Shown here in pieces: positions 25,227 through 39,710 of a stretch of DNA of 64,000 bases. Every line of letters starts with the position of its first letter. Position 1 is the stretch's first letter. The notes beneath the pieces are model-generated. The model saw only the letters and a program-made list of their open reading frames with translations, was not told the origin of the DNA and ran no database searches. A program made the translations under genes and the position numbers. This DNA is from Stropharia rugosoannulata (taxonomy: Eukaryota; Basidiomycota; Agaricomycetes; Agaricales; Strophariaceae). The stretch covers positions 506,001 through 570,000 of the forward strand of contig JANCIK010000003.1 in the NCBI GenBank assembly GCA_028532985.1, read 5' to 3'.

Positions 25227-28200
25227 ATGTCTCTATTCAGTGTGTTCGCGTTTTACCCTGAATAATCACCTCCAAGTGCTTAACTTATGTGTTGAACTTT
25301 TGTCAGGCTCGCGAGTCGCCAGCCCGCAAACTTGTCGCAAACGACAACGTCTATCCTCACCCACATACGATGATCAAATAGGAGATATGACACAGGAGGA
25401 CATTGAGGCTTTCGATGCATTTGAGGCACAACTCTCCCAAGGTAAGTGTGACGATAGTCTGCCTGGTATGCGTTTATCCACTTACACTCGTAAATACTTA
25501 GCCTCTAACTATACTAGTAAGCCACAGAGTACATGGGGGAGCTCCCAACCTCAAGAAAGTCCTACTAAGATAGGAGCCTCGTTTCTAAAAGCATCCAGCT
25601 TAACATACGATTCTGACAACCCCTTTAATTATGCCTCTGGTCATGGGCAGATGCCAGAAAAAGCGCGGGTACCAACCGCACCTGTAGCCTTTGCTTCAGC
25701 TTCAAGTCTTCTGTCGTCCGCCCTTGATGATGGCCGCTCACCATCACCAGAATTCCCCCCTGATGATTCAAAATACGACGACTGGTTTCGGCCTGCTTCT
25801 CCTTCGGCAATGCTCGATGTCCCTGTTTTCACGACGCCCAAAATGCCCATGATCGGCTTTTCAAAAGCTTCCAACAAAGGAATTATTATGCCTTCAAAAG
25901 ATGCTCTTGCCAAAGCTAAAGCGCGTATGGAGTCCTGGACCAAGGAGTTTGTCGAGCCAGATACTACGGAACAAGAAAATATGTTGAATATCATACCCCC
26001 CTCATTCGATACCCCCACTAGACCCAACGGATTGCAGAACAATCGATCTAAAGCGAACTCGAAGCCGTTCGCTCCTCTTATTTTAAATTCCATAAATGTT
26101 CCTTCAACACTGTCGGCCCCTGCATTCACTCGACCATCTCTAGATACATTCCCTGTAACCCCGAATACCTCAAATAAATCCAAACCCTTCAAGACACCAT
26201 TTCTCAAACAGCCACATACTCCAAACCATGCCTCTGTTGGCTCTCCCCTCAATTCTCAGTGTGCCTCTTTAGGATTTACATCAGCAGCAAGCCACCTCTC
26301 GCATCCACTTTCTGCTCTTCCTGTCAACGCACCTCTAATAGTTTCCAACCCCTCTGACGACTTTTCTACTCCTCTTCGTAAGAAGATAAGGACAACTCCA
26401 GCTCCATTTAAAACACCGTTCAAGCCAGGCTTCCGGTTACCGTTGGCTTCATCAGTGACTCGCGGAAGTCCCTTGGTACGAAAGGACAGCCCTCCGCCAC
26501 CTCCGCATAGCGTACAACACCCACCAGAAAACGTTTTAAAAAAGCCTGTCGCAAGAAAGCAATTCTTCTGCTTAAGTAGGTCTTCCTAACAGTTCACAGG
26601 CGTTCTATCAGTTTATTCTTCACCTTTTCCAGCAGTTCCTGGACCAAGACAAACGTTGGCTTCTTCTGGATTATATCCTCAGCAATACAATAAACAAGAA
26701 CTTGAAGACATGGGAATGCACGTTCAATTTTATAACACTATTTTATAAAAACCCTAATATTTGCACTATCCCTAGCGATGTATCAACGCTCAGCCAAATA
26801 ACGCCCGAAACCGCAAAATATTACCATTTTAGTACAGTTTCAATGACTAGTCCCTCCTATGCATCTGGATCCAAAGCTATATATGGTCCCACAGAAGCCC
26901 TCAAAGAGTTACTTCAACGTGGCTGTAGTCTTGCCACGCGGCCATGGGTTGATAATCATTGGAGTCTTATTTTGTGGAAATTGGCAGGAATGGTACTACT
27001 AGATCCACAACGAGAAAATAAGGCAGGCGAGATTCCGAGATGGTGTTGGCCCCATGTGATAGACCAATTACTTTACCGGTACAGTATCATTGTATCATTT
27101 ATCAATTAAATAAGCTTCCACACTAATACGCAACATCACAGTTATGAACGTGAACTGCATGGAGGAAGTCGTCCCCCACTCCGCAAGATTGTAAACCAGG
27201 ACGCTCCAGCGGCGTTACCCATGGTTCTTTGTGTTTCGAATATATTCTGGTCGCCATCGGGCATAACAGAAGACGGAGCCGTCATCGAAAGCTATCCGGA
27301 ATTAGAGATTACAGATGGATGGTATCGCCTGCGTGCGCAGGTCGACCCTCCCATGGCTAGAGCCGTGAAGAATGGAATAATTCGGATAGGTCGGAAGATA
27401 GGATTTGCGGGTGCTACAGTAAGTTGCGCAAGGGCCGTCTTAGTATATAACTCATTTGTTCGTTTAGCTCTCAACAGACAAGAAAGAGGCGTCTGAGATA
27501 TTGGAGGCATATGAGTCTACCTGTCTTATCCTCTCCGGAAACTCGGCTCACTTGATGCCCTGGCATGCCAAACTCGGATTCACTCGTGGACCGTCTGTTT
27601 CGACATTGCATAGTCTTAACCCGGATGGTGGACTTGTCGTGGCATTGGATTTTGTTATCACAAAGGTGTGTACATGCGAATACTTGGCCTAAAAAACCAT
27701 GACTTCATGTCATGTGCAGTTGTACCCAATCGCATTTCTGGAATTCACCGAAGATGTGCACGGAAATAAAGAGCGTATCGGTCCGTTTAATGAAGCTGAG
27801 GAAATGGAGGTTAATGAAAAATGGAAGGTATCTATCCAGATTCCAACCCCCTATGGGCAGTTCAAACAGGCTAAGAAAATCCATCTACACAGAAACGCTA
27901 TGAAACCGAGGCATCTAAACTGCGCGAGGAATATGAAAAGAAGTTCGTTCGCTATTCTAGCTATGCAGACCGTCTGGAGAGAAAGGCTGGCACTCACTTT
28001 CAACGCATAATGAATTCTGACGGTATGCAGTAAATTAATTCGCCACTTCAACGTACTTATTCTATGGCATGTACAGATCATCCACCAGAAAAAATAGATG
28101 CTATGTACGACGAGCTTGAATACACTGATACAGCTGCAGCTATCATGGCTCGAACGACCTCAGCGGAATCCGCTTGGCTGGCTTTGCACATCCGACGGCA

Positions 28201-28653
28201 GAATGAGAGAAGCAGAGAGCTTATCGGCGAAGAAATTGAGAAAGAGCTGCTGGTGCGTCTTCTTCTTTGACGCTTGTGCATTGACTCATGGGCAAGTTCA
28301 ATGTCTAGGCCATCTGTCCGCCTCGGAATGTGCGTTCTTTTCGCGTTCTTATCATTCAGGATGCACGCACCAGCAGAAGACCGGCGAATCGTACCGCGCA
28401 ACTGACTGTCTGGGACGTTGTCAATATTACTCTAGACGAAGACAGCAAAGCGGGTGCATTTGAGATTGGGCAGCGGTTCATGGTAACTTTCTGATTTGCA
28501 AACTAAATTTGAATTGGTTTTCATGCTTTTACGCAGGCTACCAACCTCTTTCCTCAGCAGCAAAGTGCGTGGATGGATTGTTCACCAGGATCAGAAGTGT
28601 ATCTGTGTACAAGACGAGACACCAGGTGGACGCGGATAAAGACGATCGTATAA
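25227..28653 (+). CDS. BRH2: BRCA2/Brh2-like recombination mediator
   Basis: BRCA2 loads Rad51 on single-stranded DNA for homologous recombination. Proposed exons: 25227-25239, 25307-26575, 26600-26717, 26776-27078, 27142-27418, 27468-27665, 27720-27827, 27893-28022, 28077-28252, 28309-28482, 28537-28653 (960 residues). One BRC repeat (FSKASNKG then DALAKAKARM, about residues 189-212) would bind Rad51. The helical domain (WVDNHWSLILWKLAGM) is followed by OB1 (DGWYRLRAQVDPP), a short arginine/glutamate-rich helical insert in the tower position, and OB2; OB3 appears absent. Oddities: the frame needs a 24-nt intron (26576-26599; 36 nt if a later AG is used) and a GC-AG intron (26718-26775). A 60-nt stretch, 25442-25501, has perfect intron borders but stays open, so it may be an extra intron. 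The 13-nt first exon is inferred. A frameshifted allele cannot be excluded. Confidence 0.88.
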
Positions 28654-29843
28654 TTGGCTTTATTATACATTATGGATCCAAGGTGTGTTGACGCGGCTCG
28701 CCCTCCAACGGTTATCGAAAAATGTCTTGTCATGTATTTTGGCAACGCGTATGCGCACCACAAACTGGTGTTGATCCAAACTATTATGCAAATCCGCTCA
28801 TCTGGCACCGCCTGCATACGTTCCTGACAAGTCTGACTGCTTATCAAACTTGATCGGCCGACCATCTACCCTCATCTACCTTGATGAATATTACTGACAT
28901 CGCTTCGGCCAACATCTTATCTGCCTAATTCAGCGGGTAGACCTCAGCGGCGAGAGTGCACCCGAATATGTTCAAAGCGCATATAATACAGTGGCGTCAT
29001 TAATTTTTCTGCGGTCAAGTCCGGTATTCGCTTGGAACTGCAGAGGAAGAACACACGTCTGCTCACTGAGCACTTCAATGACAGTGCTTCTCACTGCCCT
29101 CCTCAATATTGATATAATGTACATCCCTGCCCTTGTTCGATCTCATTGTTGACTGCGATCGTGCTTGGTGACTTGACACCACTGAGCGACTTTCACAGAT
29201 ACGGGAATGATGATGCCCTGCCTTGTTTGGTTGGGGTGGCTAACTATGCAGTGTGGGATCCCGTTCAACAATATCTTTATCGCCATATTAATTTCATTTG
29301 TCTTTGGCCGGTAATCATGTCATTCAAGCTTGTGAACTAATTGTTCTTAGGGATCATTGTCATTATTACATAGTTGTGAAAGTTGTTATGTTGTATTTTC
29401 CAAAAATTGATTGCTAGTCCCTTTTACTGGTCTTATTTTGCCAGCTGGCCAGCAAACCAACTCGAGAAGTTTATAAGTAATGGAAAGACCATATTCGCCG
29501 GCCGGCGGCTCTTCGCTCTTGACTTTTGGGGTCTTGAATAGCCAGATGACAACCTGCTTGAATCTATGAACAGCTTGCGGAGGTCCGACGGCGGATAGTT
29601 CCCATGTAAATACATGCAGTTTTGCTTTAAGAGCGGTGGAGGAATACACTCCGGCGGTGATTCATAAGGTCATTTGTTAATGCGGACCAAGTATGTAAAC
29701 AGATGATCTCTCCTTCCCGTTTTGGACAGCAAAAGAATAGCACCTCCAGAGGAACTCTCGTTCACACTCCTGTTGTACCCTGCTTCCCTCGATACCCATA
29801 TTCCTTTATCTCCACCACTGCGGTGTAGACACCTTCGTTCTCA
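28654..29843. other. intergenic
   Basis: The 3' flank of the BRCA2-like gene and the promoter of the taxilin-like gene. Short frames (for example 29146-29340 plus and 29386-29649 minus) have no recognisable motif. Confidence 0.6.
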
Positions 29844-32019
29844 ATGAACGTCCCGGACGCGACAACCCAACAAAACGCGCCCCCTCCACGACAACCTAAA
29901 CCTCCACCAGCCGGGCCAGCTCCTCCGGCACCTGTCACTGCACCCCCTGCTCCCCCAATCAATGCTAACAGTGCGCCATCTTGTCCAATGGTGTCCTGTC
30001 CTGAGTTAATGCTATCTTCTTGTATTAGATACCAATGGCCTCCCAGCGTCTGCTGCCGCCAAGGGGAAGAAACGGAATGACGTCCCCATTGATCCAGCAG
30101 CCATGTACGAGTCCCTCAAAAATCGAATAGCAGCGCTAGAAGAGGAAGAGGTGCTGGAGGAAGAAGAGGAAAGGAGATTTGGTGCGTATATATTTATTAA
30201 TTCTGTGCCTCACCGCACCGACAAATTTTGACGGTGCCCTCAGCTGAAGAGGCGCAGAAATCGGTCAAGGGCCTCGAGGAGAACGCTATCCAGAGCAAAT
30301 ATATTGAATTGGTAAACTTCAGGATGACAGTCAATGAATTACTGTTTTCTGAGATAAGCTACTCTAGTTCGCCGAATACAAAAGGATGGAACGAGATCAT
30401 GCGAAGGAGAAGCAGAAATTGGTCAAGGACAAGGATGCGGGTGTGTACATGGTGCAAAGAAGTCTTCTCAAACAAATATTGAATGTACTTCCCGCTGCTA
30501 CACAGCTAAAGGTCAATTGACGAAAGCGAATCAGACCAAAACCAAGATGGAGAATCTTGCTCGCGAACTCCAGAAAGTGCGGCAATAAACTCTCATATGT
30601 TCTCAATCTATGCTATTTCTCATTAAGTGTCACATATGATTTACAGGACAACAAACGTCTGCGAGTATGAATGCATTTCATCCGCTCTTGGTATGTGGAA
30701 TTAATACACCTCATAGGAAGATGGGAAACGCCTGGCGCTTAGTGTGGAGGAAGCCCAGGAAGAGGCGAGGGTTCTTAAACATTTACTTCTCAGTTAAACG
30801 CTGATTCTGAAAGTTATTTCTAAGGTTTTACGCATGAAGAACGACTTCGCCAAACGTGTTGACAAGGCGAAGCAGCAGGACATCAAATACCGAGAAATGC
30901 CCGACATTGTAGTGAAGGTCGTCTGTCGATATCGCGCCGAACTGTTCTTCAAAATATCGCGCAAGACTAAGCTTTCTCGCCTCATCAATTCATGGACCGA
31001 ACGCATGGAGAGGACTGGGGGGAAACCAGGAGATGGGAAGGAGGGCAGTATGAATGGTTCGGCGAAGACGGATGCGGCCAACACCTATTATTCCGGGTCA
31101 GGCGCAAACTCAGGAATGCAATTCATCTTTACTTTCAATGGTCGTATGTTGGAAGCCGATCAGACGCCAGAGGAGGTTGGAATTGACGAGGGTGATGAAA
31201 TTGTCGCCGTCGAGTTGATGGACCTCACGGAGGGAGGTGGTGGCTCAGAAGAATGGGTATGTAGATTCTTGCGTTTGAAGAGCTGACGCTTACCTGAGTG
31301 GTGCGGCTCACAGGAGGAGCATGTCGAACCTCATCGAGAGAAGCTGAAAAAGAATTGGACCAACGATCCAAAGGAGTACGGTTTAATATAAAATGTCATG
31401 GAGCGGCTGATTTATTTTCATTTGCAGAGCTAGACGAACAATCGAAGAGATTTTTGATGGAGTGTAAGCCTCAAACGCATCTCCAAACCTAAATAAATCT
31501 GACGCAGATCCCACCAGAATACGAGAACGTCTGAAAGAGGTTCTTCGCCAATACGAACTTCGTGAACGTCATTTTGAATGCGTCATTCGTTCGAAAGAGC
31601 TTGAGGTATTGCTCTCGCGAGCTCGTGCTGCCGAACAGAAACAGTTAGCGGAAGGAGAGAAAAACAGGTCGAATAAGATAGAGGAAGAGGTATGTATTGC
31701 CCTATCATCCTCACAGTGTGGGGGTACATCGCCTTGACTTTTCCTGAATAAAACTCCTTAGAATCGACAGTTGAGGAAGGAGCTTGAAGATGCGCAGAAT
31801 GGTCAAACCATGTTAATCGACAAGTTGATTACATGTTGTAAAGAGGTAAGTGTTGGTCATAGATCACGATTTTCTTCCTTCCTGAGGCCTTCCACAATGT
31901 AGATCATACAAAAGCCAAACGCAGAGCGGACACAACGGCTTTTTGCATCTTTACGAGAAGAGTTGGAAAGGAAAGGGCCTAGGGCTGCTAGGAAAGCCGA
32001 TGGTTCTGTCGGAGGATGA
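29844..32019 (+). CDS. taxilin-type coiled-coil protein with embedded SUMO-like domain
   Basis: Taxilins are long coiled-coil proteins linked to syntaxin binding and vesicle traffic. Preferred exons: 29844-29970, 30029-30181, 30244-30311, 30368-30440, 30512-30576, 30647-30664, 30717-30770, 30825-31256, 31314-31375, 31428-31463, 31518-31689, 31762-31845, 31903-32019 (486 residues). A Pro-rich N-terminus is followed by the taxilin heptads (KMENLARELQKDNKRLRE). The long exon 30825-31256 encodes a ubiquitin-like fold of Rad60/SUMO type: VVKVVCRYRAELFFKI, a Gly/Ser-rich loop, then FTFNGRMLEADQTPEEVGI and DGDEIVAVELMDL. After it the taxilin coiled coil resumes (RQYELRERHF, SKELEVLLSRA). Phases join without a stop. 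An alternative splice choice around 31376-31517 (GTTTAA donor, nearer AG) gives a different short linker, also open, 491 residues in all. The last acceptor may be 12 nt further on. The domain mix is unusual; see findings. Confidence 0.82.
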
Positions 32020-32260
32020 GTACCGTTAACCACATTCGTTATAACTATATCAAATGATTATTTGAAACCTTATAACATCGCGTGCCCACAGGGCAAAATG
32101 CAAAATTGTTACTATCTACTATGTCCAGGTATTATATTATCGGTTGACAGGTATATATGTGTGCAATGTTTATAATTGTAAGTCCAGGATAGCGAAGAAT
32201 CAAGTCCTCAAGTCCAAGTCCAATGCGTGCAAAGTTCATGTCCTTAATGATGTGTTGTGT
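32020..32260. other. convergent intergenic spacer
   Basis: A 241-bp AT-rich spacer between the 3' ends of the taxilin-like gene (plus) and UAP1 (minus). Both transcripts must end here or overlap. There is no other feature. Confidence 0.6.
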
Positions 32261-33789
32261 TCATGCCAAGACGTCTAACTCTTCAACTTCTCCCACCAGT
32301 CCCGATTTGGTGAAGACTTTGCCTTTTACAATCTCCAAACCCTCGCCTGCATAGCTGACAAGCGGAGATATTTCAATCTCCACACCGTCCCTGACCGACG
32401 CTCCTGCACGTTCCAAGAATCGCTTATGTTGCGAAAGGAGATCACGGCGACTAGTTTCCGGGTCATCTGAGCCTGTACCCGGTGCATTCTTGAGAGGGCT
32501 GAATTCTTCTTTCCGTTCAACTTCCAGTACTGCGAAGTGTTCGGTGTAGGGGAACACATCGAAGACAAACATCTCCAGTTTCATGCCATTCGGCTTAGCA
32601 GGCTTGACCGAAGCTCCAGTAGCCAAGTCAATGTGAGGGATTTTCTTGCGAGCGATATGGAACGCAAGATCCTCTTCAAACGACTCTACTCTGTTCAAGA
32701 AGGCTGTCGTATAGAAGTGGTTGGCAATATTTCCTGCACGGAATTTGAGCTCATTTGTTTCGGGATCGCGTGCTTCTGCTTGTTCCTTGGAGATTTCTGA
32801 ATACTCAACCACACTGTATTTGTTCCCTCTCAGGGCAACGACGCCAACGGATTCGGCCGAATGTGCCTTCGGTACGACTTTGGCAGCACAATCTGCGCCT
32901 TTTTGAATACTGTATCCCAGAAAGACGGGATCCGCTACGCGCACGAGGCAGTTATCCACACAGTATGCGTGAACATAAAGGATGCCCCGCCTCGCAAGAT
33001 CGGAAAGAACAGTGTCCTGTTTGCCGGATCGCAGGGGCGAACGAGTTGCGGCGTAGAGTCCTCCATTGCCATCAGGAGCAACGGCCACTCTGGAAGGTGT
33101 ATCTAAGACGATTTTGCCCTCCATGGTGAGGCATGGCAATGTACCTAAAAATAAATTTAGACACTGATGTTATATTTCTATAGAAGGGGCGTACCTTGCT
33201 CGAAAATTATAATGTTTTTGGAGTCCAGACCAAAGTACAAGTGTTGTTTAAAGAAATTCTCCGTTTCCCGGCGCGTTGGGCCACTAGTCATGACATACCA
33301 TGGTATAATAACGGAACCAGCGGGCTTCTTGCATTCCATCTCGGCAACCTGCTGCAGGCGTGCAATGCGTTCAGCCTGATACTGGAAGAGCGATTTGTGT
33401 GATGGTAATCCAATATCGTAGCATCCCTTCGGGGCACTGCTTCCAAGGCGTGTGCCCTGCCCGCCAGCCATTAGAAGCACGCCGACTTGACCCCTGGAGA
33501 TGGCTTCAAGACCGGTGCTTCGCCATGACGCAACTTTCGCAGGATCATTGACAGATTCAGACGCGCTTTTCGGGAGTTGTTCAATTGCCTCGACCTCCGC
33601 CTTTGGATTCGAAGCTTCTGCCTCTGAGGAAATCGCTTTGGCGTAGATGCGGTTGACTCGCTCGATGTTAAGTCCTTCCAGTTGCGTCTTGAGCTCCTCC
33701 TGTTCTGCAGCGGAAAGCTTCAGCCAAAACTTGAATACATGGCCTTGGCCGGCTTCCTCATAGCGTTTCTGGAGAGTATCAATGGACAT
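32261..33789 (-). CDS. UAP1: UDP-N-acetylglucosamine pyrophosphorylase
   Basis: Makes UDP-GlcNAc from UTP and GlcNAc-1-phosphate in the cytosol. This is the last step before chitin, N-glycans and GPI anchors. Two exons, 33195-33789 and 32261-33144, separated by a 50-nt intron (GTACGC donor), give 492 residues, normal for the family. The nucleotide-binding loop LLMAGGQGTRLG with PKGCYDIGLPS lies near residue 105; PWYVMTS, FEQGTLPC and NGNGGLY-like (here DGNGGLY) substrate motifs follow. The frame extends upstream through a Thr run to a TTG codon, but the first ATG (33789, reading MSIDTLQK) is the natural start. The gene is divergent from the first glucanase gene, so wall-related genes flank this 1.1-kb promoter region. 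Confidence 0.96.
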
Positions 33790-36719
<2,930 letters not shown>

Positions 36720-37724
36720 GCGTATTATTTACTTAGCACATTAGTCTTTATTATTTTATGTGGAAAACTTTTACACGCGTTTCTTAGTTGTTTACGACCT
36801 CTAATGCAGACAGGTTTTTTATGTGCATCTGACTCTTAATGTATTTCGATTTATTGTTTTCCCCATGGATCGCAGAAACCACTTCAACCGCAGCCGGTAT
36901 GGTAACTGGTTAGAGGCGGGTGGGCCTTTTACGCGTTGTCGCATTTTACCTTCATGTTACCTGCCCGGAAGTGCTTCCGGTCATTTGATCTTGACCTTAT
37001 CCTAATTGATCGTAACATGATGTTCAGTATCTTCTTACTCCTTTGATTGCGGCCATCTATACGTTGTGCTTGATGCTGCCTTGATGCTTGCGACGGTGCT
37101 TTGTACTTTTCGTGGATGATATCGCGATAATCAACCTGCCGGTACCAGAAAGTTGTTGGGGGTCATGTACCAGGTTTGCCTTCTCTTCCTTGTGCTTCAG
37201 GAGCATCAATAATGATTCAGCTTTCATATCATTCATCTAGAGTCAACATGAATCTAGAAGGCATATCTGCGCTCTTGTTCGGGTTTTCACTCGGCTTGGC
37301 TCAATTTTTTGCTAATCTTCGAGACAACGAAACCGTTCGAACCTCCGCTTGTTCCCCGAGCTACCACCATAAATGAACACCGCTCATAACTTGACTAAAG
37401 CCCAAGATGAAGCTGCACGGTGGTAGCGGAGGGTTCAACTCGTCTACCCAAGCGATAATTACATTGATGGAGCTCGAGCAACGCTTGCAGAAAGCTATGA
37501 GATTTACGCCACACCTGCATCCGTTGTTGTGTACTCTAGCTCCCCTTCAGCATCTCTTTAATGTCTAAGTGGATGTCCTTGTCCCCTGGAACCCTCGCAT
37601 CCTTTTTAGCAGCAGGTCGAAGAAACAAATTGCAACTAGACCTCTACATTTTTATCTGCCTGCTAAACACAATCTTCCCCTAAACTTTGTTGCAAATCCA
37701 CGAATTCTTATATTCGGTTTACTC
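36720..37724. other. intergenic between tandem glucanase genes
   Basis: About 1 kb with no gene. A degenerate inverted repeat (GAACCTCCGC and CTACCACC on the left, GGTGGTAGCGGAGGGTTC on the right) lies at about 37337-37437. I see no leftover glucanase exon. The 3' end of the region holds the gene B promoter. Confidence 0.5.
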
Positions 37725-39477
37725 ATGAAATTAATACGACCGCCTTCTTTGCTGTGCGCACTTGCTTTTGCGCAGGCCAGCTTGGCAGCCCTGTCTTTTG
37801 GCTTTCCATATGGGAGCACGAAAGTTCGCGGTGTAAATCTGGGTGGTTGGCTCGTTCTTGAGGTTGGTGTGCTTTCGGCTTCGAATTGTAAATTCCAACA
37901 AACTAATGGATCTTGTAAGTCTTGGATTACACCTTCACTCTTCGATGCTACCAACAACTCCCGCATCGTTGATGAATACACCTTTGGAAAATATCAGAAC
38001 CCTTCTGTGGCAGCTGCCTCCCTGAAAAAGCATTGGGACACATGGATTACAGAGAAGGACATTAAGGCCATTGCCGATGCCGGGTAGGTGTTTTTGTTAC
38101 TCTTTAATTCACTTCTCTTACTGACCTTCTCCATACAGTCTCAACCATATACGCATACCCATTGGGTATTGGGCATTTGATATCTCCGCTGGAGAGCCGT
38201 ACATTCAAGGACAATTGCCTTATCTTACCAAAGCCATCGACTGGGCAAGCAAATACAATCTGAGAGTCATTGTCGATCTTCATGGTAGCCTTTCTTCTTT
38301 CTGATCCATGAGTTCTGCGATTGATTGTTTTCCTTCAGGTGCACCGGGGAGTCAGAACGGGTATGCGCTTTAAACATATCAGATCTCTTCAGACCTTAGC
38401 CTGATACCTTCTTTCGAAAATTAGATTTGATAACTCGGGCCAGGCAACATCTAATATGTATGTTGCCTTGTCGTCATTGACTTGAGTCCCTGTTCATCAT
38501 TTTATAGAAATTGGGCCAATGATCCTAAGAACGTTCAACGGACGAGATCGATCATCAGAAAGCTTGCCAACATGTACAAGGATCGGACTAGTGTCGTCAC
38601 TGCTATTACTCCGTTAAATGAGTAAGTGTCATCACATCAATTTCCAATAAATGCGTTTAACAAGGCAATAGGCCGGCAGGCTGGGTTCCTGGTTTACTTT
38701 CTGTCCTCAAGCAGGTGAGTTCTAAGAGAAGTTAACTAATGATGATATTGAACTTACTGGCACGCTAGTTCTACTACGATTCCTATGGGATGATTAGGTC
38801 GGCCTCTCTAAATCTGTTTCCTGCGAATGACGCTGAGTATCAATCCTATAGATGGTCGTATGGGACTAGTCGGCAAAGCAAGCTTGTCATGATTATTAGT
38901 GACGCCTTCCAACCGACTAACTACTGGAGGGATTGGATGCCTTACCCCAACTGGGAAGGTGTTATTATGGACACTCACATATACCAAGTGTTCTCGGACT
39001 ATGTTAGTGCTGATTTGATATTCCACATCTGTCATTCTGACAGCTCATCTGCAGGAAAATGCAATGACATGGGATCAACACATAGCCGCCGCATGCGCCA
39101 AATCTTCACAAATGACGGGCTCTACTTTGTGGCAAATAGTGGGCGAGTGGTCGCCTGCGCCTACAGACTGCGCTAGCTCAAAAGACTTCTTGAGCCGTGG
39201 GCCGGGTTCGCGATATGAGGGCACTTACTCCGGATCCAAGCGCGTCGGTTCTTGCAGAGGACTCTCAGGGAAGTCGTCGACTTTCAGTGCAGAGTACAAA
39301 TCTTTCCTTCGCAAGTTTTGGGAGGCTCAAGCTATTACTTTTGAGAAAGCACAAGGATGGATACAATGGACTTGGAAGGTCGAGAGAGCAGACGATTGGT
39401 CATACCAGGCTGGCCTCGCAGGAGGATGGATCCCGAAGAACGCTGCGACGCGCAAGTACCCAAAAATATGCGGTTAA
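37725..39477 (+). CDS. exo-beta-1,3-glucanase B (GH5)
   Basis: Tandem paralogue of gene A with the same reaction and secretion. Ten exons: 37725-37862, 37920-38083, 38139-38284, 38339-38360, 38425-38457, 38508-38621, 38672-38714, 38769-38797, 38852-39002, 39055-39477; 420 residues. Seven of the ten exons have exactly the length of their gene A counterparts and every intron is in the same place and phase. Signal peptide about 1-21. Active-site motifs: VDLHGAPGSQNG, NEPAG (E206), VGEW (E311). The first intron (57 nt, donor GTTGGT) is in frame and open, so unspliced RNA could add 19 residues, but removing it restores LES-WITPS as in paralogues. The ATG at 37725 directly precedes the signal peptide. 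Confidence 0.95.
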
Positions 39478-39710
39478 TAGTGTCACCTACGTAGACATTT
39501 TGCTGTCGGGATTTATTTTTTTCGTGTCCATTTTACTTGCTTTAAAATATCCAGTGAAATCTACGCATAATTCCAATAGATTACAAAAAGCAATCCAGTC
39601 CCAAAGGTGTATCTTAGCAATAGTAAAGTAGGTAGACGTCACAGTCCTACATCTATCTAGATCTAGAATATTATATATATGTGTAATTTTGATTTACAAA
39701 GCAAGATGCC
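39478..39710. other. convergent intergenic spacer
   Basis: A 233-bp spacer between the 3' ends of glucanase B (plus) and the mitochondrial carrier (minus). It is AT-rich, including TATATATAT at about 39670, and has no other feature. Confidence 0.6.

Noticed and set aside
30834..31389. SUMO-like segment as a separate small gene starting at 30834
   Set aside because: Phases on both sides join the taxilin exons without a stop, and no promoter or spacing is evident; kept as an alternative to test.
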